A stretch of 16,654 nt of DNA, taken from the NCBI GenBank assembly GCA_910577495.1, contig CAJTML010000039.1, positions 1-16,654 of the forward strand, read 5' to 3'. This document shows positions 1 to 5,759 of the stretch, piece after piece (position 1 is the stretch's first letter; each line of letters opens with the position of its first letter). The notes under the pieces were generated by a model. It saw only the letters and a list, made by a program, of their open reading frames with translations, searched no databases and had not been told where the DNA came from. The DNA is from an uncultured Eggerthellaceae bacterium. GTDB lineage: Bacteria; Actinomycetota; Coriobacteriia; Coriobacteriales; Eggerthellaceae. The position numbers and the translations under genes are program-made.

Positions 1-17
1 GCGCCGCCCGACGCGCG

Positions 18-1646
18 TTAGTCCTCGTCTTGGCCGTACACCGGCGCCTTCGGTGCAGGCGGCTCGGGACGAACCGTATCCACAACCGACGCGTTGGTGA
101 TCAGCACCTGGCACGCAACGGATGCAGCCGCATCCAAAGCGGTGCGCGTGACTTTGGTCGGATCCGCAACGCCCATGGCAATCATGTCGCCATATTCACC
201 ATTTGCACAGTTCAAGCCATGACCAAGCGGCAAATTACGAACCTTTTCAACCACCACCGAGGGCTCATAGCCGCAGTTTTCAGCAAGCGTGCGAATCGGC
301 GTTTGCAGCGACTTGCGCACAATCTCAACACCAGCACGCTCGTCATCATTGTCGCAAACAACCTCGTCAAGTGCGGATTCAGCCTGCAAAAGCGCAGTGC
401 CGCCACCAGCAACCAGACCCTCGGACGCTGCCGAACGCGTAGCCATCAATGCGTCTTGAATGCGGCTGCGCATCTCATTCATCTCAGACTTGGTCGGCGC
501 GCCAACTTCCATAACACCAATGCCGCCCTGCAACATTGACAGGCGCTCACGCAACACATCCTGATCCATGCCAGGTGCGGTCACGTCAATCTCGGCGCGC
601 AGCTGCGAGCACACCACATCAATGGCTTCTTTTTTGCCCTTGCCGCCGATAACCACGGTACTTCCCTTGGTGATCATGGCGCTATCAGCACGACCAAGCA
701 TATCCTTCGTAAGATCCGTCAGCTTCAGACCACGCGTCTCACTAATGAATTCACCGCCAGTCAAAAGCGCCAAGTCCTCACTCAGCACCAATCGGCGGTC
801 ACCAAATGCCGGCGCCTGCACGCACACACTGTTCAGCGTGCCTTTTTGCTTGTTCATCAGCAGCGAGTGCAGCGACTCACCGCGCACATCCTCGCAGCAA
901 ATCAACAGCGGATGCCCGGTCTGCATAACCTCTTCCAGCACCGGAACGATATCCCTAAAGTTGTCTGCCAAACGATAGTCAGTAATAAGAATGTAGGGCT
1001 CAACCAACTCAGCCGTCATCGTACCCATGTTGTCGGCGAATTCAGGATTAATAAAGCCGTGGTCAAAGCGCATACCCTTTTGCACCTTGACGTTGATGCC
1101 GAAGTTGTTGGACTTCTCAACCGAAATAACGCCATCTTTGCCAATCTTGGCCAGCAGCTCACCGAGCTTAGCGCCAATCTCGGGATCGCCCGATGAGATG
1201 GTTGCGATCTCAGCAATCTGCTCTTCGCTGGTTACCTCAACAGCGCGCGATGCCACCAGCTCCATAACGGCATTCGTAGCTTTTTTGATACCGCGACGAA
1301 CCGCAATCGGATCAGCGCCAGCAATAACTTCACGCACGCCTTCGCTAATCATAGCCTCAGCCAAAAGCGTTGCGGTGGTGGTGCCGTCGCCTGCGCCTAA
1401 GTTGGTGCCCATGGCTGCCTCGCGGACAATTTTCATGCCCATGTTTTCAATCTGGTCTTCAATATCAACGTTTGCTGCCACCATAGCGCCGTCGTTGGTG
1501 AGCGTCGGCGTCCAGGCGCCAAACTTTTGCATGGCAACATAGCGACCCTTCGGTCCAAGCGTTACCTTCACCGCATCAGCCAGTTTAGCCGCACCGGCAG
1601 CAAGTTTTTTTCGAGTCTCATTATCAAATGCAATATTCTTAGACAT
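18..1646 (-). CDS. groEL: 60 kDa chaperonin GroEL
   Basis: ATP-driven protein-folding chaperonin of the cytosol, forming double seven-subunit rings closed by GroES. The 542-residue length is normal for the family. Visible family marks are TLGPKGR at 29-35, the nucleotide-binding GDGTTT with Asp87, the catalytic Asp398 in IQDALMATR, and VAGGG at 412-416. The segment EKVRNLPLGHGLN (467-479) resembles actinobacterial GroEL2. Start: ATG at 1646, with AAAGGA just upstream on the minus strand. The gene stands alone in the window; no groES lies upstream of it. Two oddities: the C-terminus ends in a Pro/Ala then acidic tail (PAPKAPVYGQDED) instead of the usual Gly-Gly-Met repeats, and Glu202 occupies the place of E. 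coli Tyr203 in the substrate and GroES binding face. The other face residues (F198, F203, V234, L237, L259, L263, M264) remain hydrophobic. Regulation is probably through HrcA at the upstream CIRCE. Identity is certain; whether it is the only GroEL of the cell is unknown. Confidence 0.97.
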   Translation of the reverse strand: MSKNIAFDNETRKKLAAGAAKLADAVKVTLGPKGRYVAMQKFGAWTPTLTNDGAMVAANVDIEDQIENMGMKIVREAAMGTNLGAGDGTTTATLLAEAMISEGVREVIAGADPIAVRRGIKKATNAVMELVASRAVEVTSEEQIAEIATISSGDPEIGAKLGELLAKIGKDGVISVEKSNNFGINVKVQKGMRFDHGFINPEFADNMGTMTAELVEPYILITDYRLADNFRDIVPVLEEVMQTGHPLLICCEDVRGESLHSLLMNKQKGTLNSVCVQAPAFGDRRLVLSEDLALLTGGEFISETRGLKLTDLTKDMLGRADSAMITKGSTVVIGGKGKKEAIDVVCSQLRAEIDVTAPGMDQDVLRERLSMLQGGIGVMEVGAPTKSEMNEMRSRIQDALMATRSAASEGLVAGGGTALLQAESALDEVVCDNDDERAGVEIVRKSLQTPIRTLAENCGYEPSVVVEKVRNLPLGHGLNCANGEYGDMIAMGVADPTKVTRTALDAAASVACQVLITNASVVDTVRPEPPAPKAPVYGQDED

Positions 1647-1690
1647 TATTGCGCGTCCTTTCGCATAGGTGTAAGCATGTAGTGACTAGG

Positions 1691-1717
1691 CTAGCACTCT
1701 TTGCCCGAGAGTGCTAG
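1691..1717 (-). promoter_or_regulatory. CIRCE operator (HrcA binding site) of groEL
   Basis: Perfect inverted repeat CTAGCACTC - 9 bases - GAGTGCTAG, located 45 bases upstream of the groEL start. The consensus CIRCE is TTAGCACTC-N9-GAGTGCTAA; here the outermost pair is changed symmetrically to C/G, so dyad symmetry is kept. A possible minus-strand -10 box, TAAGAT (1723-1718), abuts the repeat and would place the transcription start inside the operator, the usual arrangement for HrcA repression. No convincing -35 was found, so the promoter itself is tentative. hrcA is not in this window. Confidence 0.93.
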
Positions 1718-1783
1718 ATCTTATCGAATTAACCATCGCGTTACCACTTAATAATCTGGCATAAGGCAGTAGCGAACACTCTT

Positions 1784-1789
1784 TATACT
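1784..1789 (+). promoter_or_regulatory. possible -10 box of ldh promoter
   Basis: TATACT matches TATAAT at five of six positions and lies 60 bases upstream of the ldh start. No good -35 hexamer was seen at 16-18 bases spacing, so this is weak evidence. The inverted repeat at 1809-1828 would lie in the transcript leader just downstream. Confidence 0.35.
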
Positions 1790-1808
1790 TCGCGGTATGT
1801 TACGCATG

Positions 1809-1828
1809 TGCGACGCATCTGTGTCGCA
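1809..1828. promoter_or_regulatory. inverted repeat in ldh leader
   Basis: TGCGAC - 8 bases - GTCGCA, between the putative -10 box and the ldh ribosome-binding site (AGGAG at 1839-1843). It could be an operator or a small RNA hairpin. It does not resemble the Rex consensus TTGTGAAnnnnTTCACAA, so no regulator is assigned. Confidence 0.3.
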
Positions 1829-1848
1829 TTCAATCGCTAGGAGTGACC

Positions 1849-2907
1849 ATGACCGACACCACGCCCGCCACCAGCGCAAGCACCCCCGACACCACGCCCA
1901 CCGCACCCGCCGCACCAGCACCTTCGCCCCTTACCACGCCCAAACCTGCGCTCCCCCGCCCCATCAACGACCGCAAAGTCGCCATCATCGGCTGCGGGTT
2001 TGTGGGCTCAGCGTCCGCATTCGCCCTCATGCAATCCGGGCTGTTTTCCGAGATGGTGCTCATCGACGTGGACGAAGAGCGCGCCGAGGGCGAAGCGCTT
2101 GACATCTCGCACGGCACCGCATTCGCCAGTCCGTGCGAAATCCACGCAGGCACCTACGACGATATCGTCGACGCAGCCGTCATCGTGATCACCGCTGGCG
2201 CCAACCAAAAGCCCGGCGAGACCCGCATTGACCTGGTCAACAAAAACGTGCAGATCTTCAAAGGTATCCTGAGCGAAATCCGCGCGCGTTCTTGCGCAGG
2301 CGTGCTGCTGGTGGTTGCCAACCCGGTGGACATCCTCACGCATGTCTCGGTGAAGCTCTCCGGCATGCCCGAGCATCGCGTCATGGGCTCCGGCACCGTC
2401 CTTGACACTGGGCGCCTCAAGCACATCATCGGCGAGCGCTTAGACGTCGACCCGCGCAACGTGCACGCCCGCATCTTGGGCGAACACGGCGACAGCGAGC
2501 TCATTGCCTGGTCAAGCGCTCACGTGGCCGGCATTCCGCTGGAGGACTTCTACAACATGCGCACATGCGGCTCCTACGAAGAGTTTCGCCGCGAAATTTC
2601 CGACATCGTCCGCAACGCCGCCTACGAAATCATCAAGAAAAAGCACGCAACCTACTACGGAATTGCCATGGCGGTCACCCGCATTTGCGGCGCTATTGTT
2701 CGCGACGAAAAGTCAGTACTCTCCGTGTCTAATTCTATGCATGGCGAATACGGTATCGAAGACGTTGCGCTTTCCACCCCCTGCATTGTTGGCAAAGCCG
2801 GTATTGAAGTGCGTATGCCACCGTCGCTCAACTATCGCGAACAGTGCGAACTCAAGGAATCCGCGCGCGCTTTGCAAGACGTGATTGCGCACCTGGATTT
2901 GGACTAG
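1849..2907 (+). CDS. ldh: L-lactate dehydrogenase
   Basis: NAD-dependent enzyme interconverting pyruvate and L-lactate (EC 1.1.1.27), regenerating NAD+ in fermentation; cytosolic. The protein is 352 residues. The Rossmann glycine motif GCGFVG is at 48-53. GANQKPGETR (117-126) carries the glutamine (Q120) that separates lactate from malate dehydrogenases, where Arg is usual, and the catalytic-loop Arg126. LDTGR (185-189) carries the Asp and substrate-binding Arg of the family, and GEHGDSE (211-217) the proton-relay His213. I chose ATG 1849 because AGGAG at 1839-1843 is correctly spaced for it; an in-frame GTG at 1843 overlaps that ribosome-binding site. Residues 1-38 are a Thr/Pro/Ala-rich low-complexity extension that the usual enzyme of about 310-320 residues lacks. 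The gene is transcribed divergently from groEL and appears monocistronic. Enzyme class is firm; substrate preference rests on Q120. Confidence 0.93.
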   Translation: MTDTTPATSASTPDTTPTAPAAPAPSPLTTPKPALPRPINDRKVAIIGCGFVGSASAFALMQSGLFSEMVLIDVDEERAEGEALDISHGTAFASPCEIHAGTYDDIVDAAVIVITAGANQKPGETRIDLVNKNVQIFKGILSEIRARSCAGVLLVVANPVDILTHVSVKLSGMPEHRVMGSGTVLDTGRLKHIIGERLDVDPRNVHARILGEHGDSELIAWSSAHVAGIPLEDFYNMRTCGSYEEFRREISDIVRNAAYEIIKKKHATYYGIAMAVTRICGAIVRDEKSVLSVSNSMHGEYGIEDVALSTPCIVGKAGIEVRMPPSLNYREQCELKESARALQDVIAHLDLD

Positions 2908-2958
2908 CCGCCCGCACACGCCTCGCATAACCCACAATTTTTCGCCATCTATCAGGCA

Positions 2959-2967
2959 TGATACAAA
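2959..2967 (+). promoter_or_regulatory. possible extended -10 promoter of the cytochrome/reductase operon
   Basis: TG-A-TACAAA reads as an extended -10 element (TGnTATAAT). A -35 at normal spacing is poor. If used, it would give a leader of about 200 bases before the cytochrome start at 3179. Confidence 0.3.
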
Positions 2968-2971
2968 GATG

Positions 2972-2996
2972 CCCCCACCGGGGTAATAGCTTTTTT
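2972..2996 (+). terminator. weak terminator-like element after ldh
   Basis: CCCC-CACC-GGGG forms a 4-bp GC hairpin (2972-2983), followed after seven bases by six T residues (2991-2996). The stem is short and the T-tract displaced, so it is at best a weak ldh terminator; it could instead be part of the next operon's leader. Confidence 0.3.
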
Positions 2997-3044
2997 GTGC
3001 ACTTCCTCCCACAATGAGCACGCGGTTTCACGCCAGGAGGCACC

Positions 3045-3126
3045 GGGGGTACTGAAGTCGCAGGGGCTCGGTTCCCGAGTACCGCCATGCTCGGGCAGCG
3101 CGGTTCACGGGATACCGAGCGCCCGA
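3045..3126 (+). promoter_or_regulatory. structured 5' leader of the cytochrome/reductase operon, family unknown
   Basis: The stretch between ldh and the cytochrome gene holds two potential hairpins. Stem one pairs GGTACT (3048-3053) with AGTACC (3078-3083), extended by GG/CC across one mismatch (3045-3046 with 3085-3086). Stem two pairs GCTCGG (3089-3094) with CCGAGC (3115-3120), and competes with an alternative pairing of TCGGGC (3091-3096) with GCCCGA (3121-3126). CTCGG/CCGAG at 3067-3079 competes with stem one in the same way. A near-repeat CGCGGTT(T)CACG occurs at 3021-3032 and 3099-3109. I do not recognise a known riboswitch: no cobalamin-type GCCACTG, TPP CTGAGA or GEMM core. It may be a cis-regulatory RNA or protein-binding leader; this is inference from base pairing only. 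Confidence 0.35.
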
Positions 3127-3178
3127 CACCACAGCACCTCACGGCCTATTCGCACACAACTTGGAGGAAGGAGCGGAC

Positions 3179-3832
3179 ATGACGAACACGGATCAAACAA
3201 CTCCGAACACGTCAGAGACGCACGCGTCAACCGTCGCCACGGCCGACGGCACGCAAGCAGCTGCAAAGAAGCCCCGCAAACGAGGCTGGATTGTAGCTGG
3301 CGTTATTGCAGCAGTCATCATCGTAGCGGGCGCAGGTTTTTGGGTATGGCATGAGCAGCCAAGCTTCTGCAACGCCATCTGCCACAGCCCCATGGACTAC
3401 TACGTAGAGACCTACACCGCAGATGACCCGCACATGGGCATCACCGCGCACGCACAAAATGACGTGGCGTGCCTCAACTGCCACGAGGCAGAACTGACCA
3501 CCCAGATCTCAGAGGTGATGGCATGGGTATCAGATAGCTACCCCATGACTGACGACGGCACCATGCTGGCAACGGGCAAAGAATTCGCCACCGAAGAGTT
3601 CTGCGCACGCAGCGGTTGCCATCATGAGCTGGGCGAAAGCTATGGCGAAATCACCGAAAACCTTTGGGGCTTTGCCGACAACGACGCAAAGTACAACCCC
3701 CACGCAAGCCATCAGGACTTGGCGCTTGAATGCGGCGACTGCCACGGTATTCACGAAGCCAACGTGCTGGTTTGCAACGAATGTCACAGCTTAAACATGC
3801 CTGAAGGTTGGGAGGCGCCCAATGAGCAATAA
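3179..3832 (+). CDS. membrane-anchored multihaem c-type cytochrome (NapC/NrfH-like)
   Basis: Probable electron carrier passing electrons from membrane quinol to the flavoprotein encoded next. The protein has 217 residues: a hydrophilic N-terminus, KKPRKR before a single membrane helix at about 37-57, then an external haem domain. Five haem-attachment motifs are visible: C64-x3-C68-H69, C98-x2-C101-H102, C142-x4-C147-H148, C185-x2-C188-H189 and C199-x2-C202-H203. Three are standard CXXCH; the first and third have longer spacing. The first motif is followed by SPM, so Met72 is a possible axial ligand as in NrfH. ATG 3179 was chosen because AAGGAG at 3168-3173 is well placed; the in-frame TTG at 3161 precedes that site. 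Its end overlaps the reductase start by 11 bases, so the two are surely co-translated. Resembles Cgr1-type partners of Eggerthella reductases. The cytochrome assignment is firm; the exact partner chain is inferred. Confidence 0.9.
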   Translation: MTNTDQTTPNTSETHASTVATADGTQAAAKKPRKRGWIVAGVIAAVIIVAGAGFWVWHEQPSFCNAICHSPMDYYVETYTADDPHMGITAHAQNDVACLNCHEAELTTQISEVMAWVSDSYPMTDDGTMLATGKEFATEEFCARSGCHHELGESYGEITENLWGFADNDAKYNPHASHQDLALECGDCHGIHEANVLVCNECHSLNMPEGWEAPNEQ

Positions 3833-5549
3833 AGGATTTTCACGTCGCAACTTCTTCCAGGGTGTAGGCGTTGCTGCCCTGGCCGGTCTTGGCGCCACCA
3901 CGCTCTCAGCGTGCGGCCAAGGCTACGCCGCCCCCGCTCCTACCAATGAGCGTCGCGGAGACTTCGGTGCACCCTCATGGCTTGGCGCGCCCCCTGAGGT
4001 TGCCGAGTCCGACATCACCGAGACCCTTGAGTGCGAAGTGCTCGTCGTCGGCGTGGGCACCGGCGGCATCCCCACCATCATTTCCGCAGCTGAGAACGGC
4101 GCGCAGGTACTGGCAATTGACCGCCAAGAGACCGCGCACAACGTTCGCGAAGACATCGGCGCCATCAACTCTCGCCTCCAGCAGTCTTCTTTTGAGGAGT
4201 TCCCGGAGTTTGAGATTGACAAGAAGGAAGCCATTGAAGACATCGTTCGCTATGCAAACGGCTTCATTGACTACGACCTGGTAAAACTGTGGGCGAATGA
4301 GTCGGGTGCCATGGTTGACTGGCTCACCGATATCATCGAGCGCGACGGCAAGCTGGTCATGGAGTTCGAAGGCTCTGTCGGCACCACGGGTCAAGGCGCA
4401 CGCGACAAGGCATGGGCAACCGGCCACAGCCCGCAAAAGACCGACCTGGTGGGCGAAGACGAAGAGTGGGGCTTTGCCGAGTCAATGCTGGCGTACGCTG
4501 CTGAGCAGGGCGCAGAGATTCGCTGGCGCACCGAGTTCATCAAGTGCGAGCAAAACGACAGCGGCCGTGTCACGGGCGTCATTGCACGCGCCGTTGACGG
4601 AGATCGCCACTACATTCGCATCAACGCATCCAAAGGCGTCATCCTCTCAACGGGTGGCTACGGCAACAACCTTGAGATGATGGAAGATCGCCAAGCGTGG
4701 AACCAAAAGATCCGCATTGCAGCTCCTGGCTCAGGTGGCAACCCCACTGGCGATGGCATCAAGGCAGCCCTTTGGCTGGGCGCTACGATGGATCCGCTTG
4801 GTGCAGCATGCACGTTTAACCGTGCATGCGTCAAGCCCGATCAGACCGCAGGCGACGGCGTGCTTGGCCGCTGGTTCTGGTTCGGCGAGCAACCGTTTAT
4901 GAAGCTCAACCTCAAAGGTGAACGCTTCTGCAACGAGTCCGGTCCGTATGACTACATGCTGCACTCAGCCATCATGCAACCCCACCAAACCTACGTGGAC
5001 ATCTGGGACGCAAACCACGCTGAGCAGGCACGCATCATGAACGAGGTAGGCTGCTGCAGGCTCTTCCCGTTCGACAATGGCGCGAAAAACAACATCCCCA
5101 TGGCGGCAGTTGACGGCATGATTGAAGGCCTCATTGAGGCAGGGTATGTCCAGCAAGCTGACACCATGGAAGAGCTGGCCGAAAAGCTCAACCTCCCCGT
5201 TGAGACCACGGTTGCCTCTTGGAAGCACTACAACGAAATGGCAGAAGCGGGCGAAGACACCGACTACTTCAAGGAGTCTTACCGCATGATGCCGCTCAAC
5301 ACGCCTCCTTACTACGGCGTTCGCACCGGTGCGTGGTTCTTGGCTACCCTCGATGGCATCACCATCAACACCAACATGCACCCCTGTGACGAAAACGGCG
5401 ACCCCATTGAAGGTCTCTACCTCACCGGTAATGACTCGGGCGGCTTCTTCTCAGTAAGCTATCCGAACCTCTTCACCGGTCTGGCGTGCGGTCACACGAT
5501 GACCTTCGGGCGTCGCGCGGGCATGCTGGCTGCAACCGGCCAGGCATAA
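3822..5549 (+). CDS. Tat-exported FAD-dependent respiratory reductase, fumarate-reductase flavoprotein superfamily
   Basis: Probable terminal reductase of an extracytoplasmic respiratory chain; 575 residues. The N-terminus has a twin-arginine signal (SRRNFF, 7-12), a hydrophobic stretch, and a lipobox-like LSAC ending at Cys31, so it is probably exported folded and lipid-anchored. The FAD dinucleotide-binding motif is GVGTGG (77-82); a second FAD region is STGGYGNN (276-283). The C-terminal segment YPNLFTGLACG...TFGRRAG (547-567) is typical of the expanded Eggerthellaceae flavoprotein family, which includes the digoxin reductase Cgr2. Key fumarate-reductase residues are not conserved: where the Shewanella enzyme has its proton-donor Arg402 (NEITTRDK), this protein has NESGPYDY with Tyr376, and the His504 and Arg544 contexts are replaced by AWFLATL and SVSYPNL. 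The substrate is therefore unlikely to be fumarate and is not identifiable here. Start: ATG 3822 with GGGAGG at 3810-3815, overlapping the cytochrome gene. Confidence 0.9.
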   Translation: MSNKGFSRRNFFQGVGVAALAGLGATTLSACGQGYAAPAPTNERRGDFGAPSWLGAPPEVAESDITETLECEVLVVGVGTGGIPTIISAAENGAQVLAIDRQETAHNVREDIGAINSRLQQSSFEEFPEFEIDKKEAIEDIVRYANGFIDYDLVKLWANESGAMVDWLTDIIERDGKLVMEFEGSVGTTGQGARDKAWATGHSPQKTDLVGEDEEWGFAESMLAYAAEQGAEIRWRTEFIKCEQNDSGRVTGVIARAVDGDRHYIRINASKGVILSTGGYGNNLEMMEDRQAWNQKIRIAAPGSGGNPTGDGIKAALWLGATMDPLGAACTFNRACVKPDQTAGDGVLGRWFWFGEQPFMKLNLKGERFCNESGPYDYMLHSAIMQPHQTYVDIWDANHAEQARIMNEVGCCRLFPFDNGAKNNIPMAAVDGMIEGLIEAGYVQQADTMEELAEKLNLPVETTVASWKHYNEMAEAGEDTDYFKESYRMMPLNTPPYYGVRTGAWFLATLDGITINTNMHPCDENGDPIEGLYLTGNDSGGFFSVSYPNLFTGLACGHTMTFGRRAGMLAATGQA

Positions 5550-5565
5550 GACCCGCCGCATTTCG

Positions 5566-5620
5566 TGCCGCAGCGTCTGCCCTCCCCGCGACGTTGCGGC
5601 ACATCGCGCGCCCAGCGCGC
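5566..5620 (+). terminator. tandem GC-rich hairpins after the reductase gene
   Basis: TGCCGCAGCGTC (5566-5577) pairs over 12 positions, one G-T wobble, with GACGTTGCGGCA (5590-5601) around a 12-base loop. It is followed by GCGCGC-CCA-GCGCGC (5606-5620). No T-tract follows, so these may protect the 3' end of the message or pause polymerase ahead of the true terminator at 5647-5699. Confidence 0.5.
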
Positions 5621-5646
5621 ATTCGCCCTCCCTCTCAGGCAAACAG

Positions 5647-5699
5647 CGCCCTAACCGTGCGTGTTTATACAGCGCAACCGGTGGGGCGTTTCTTTTTTT
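5647..5699 (+). terminator. intrinsic terminator of the cytochrome/reductase operon
   Basis: CGCCCTA (5647-5653) pairs with TGGGGCG (5682-5688). Inside, TGCG-TGT (5658-5664) pairs with ACA-g-CGCA (5669-5676) around a TTAT loop with one bulged G. TTTCTTTTTTT follows at 5689-5699. Stem plus T-tract make this the best intrinsic terminator in the window. Confidence 0.7.
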
Positions 5700-5726
5700 G
5701 GCGTTTTGGCGAAAAGTCGGTACAAT
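5698..5726 (+). promoter_or_regulatory. sigma-70-type promoter of the LuxR regulator
   Basis: TTGGCG (5698-5703), 17-base spacer, TACAAT (5721-5726). Four of six and five of six matches to TTGACA and TATAAT with optimal spacing. Its -35 overlaps the last T residues of the preceding terminator. Predicted start near 5733, about 27 bases before the ATG at 5760. Confidence 0.65.
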
Positions 5727-5759
5727 ACAAGGTAGTTTTCCCCTATCACCTTGGAATAT

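Noticed and set aside
1027..1542. Plus-strand open frames within groEL
   Set aside because: Antisense to a conserved full-length GroEL; Ser/Ala/Pro-rich peptides with no motif.
1849..2907. Malate dehydrogenase as an alternative to lactate dehydrogenase
   Set aside because: Residue 120 in GANQKPGETR is Gln, the lactate dehydrogenase form; malate dehydrogenases have Arg there.
3021..3130. Cobalamin or other known riboswitch before the cytochrome gene
   Set aside because: GCCAGGAGGCACC loosely resembles the B12 box, but it is at the wrong end and the GCCACTG core and required order are absent.
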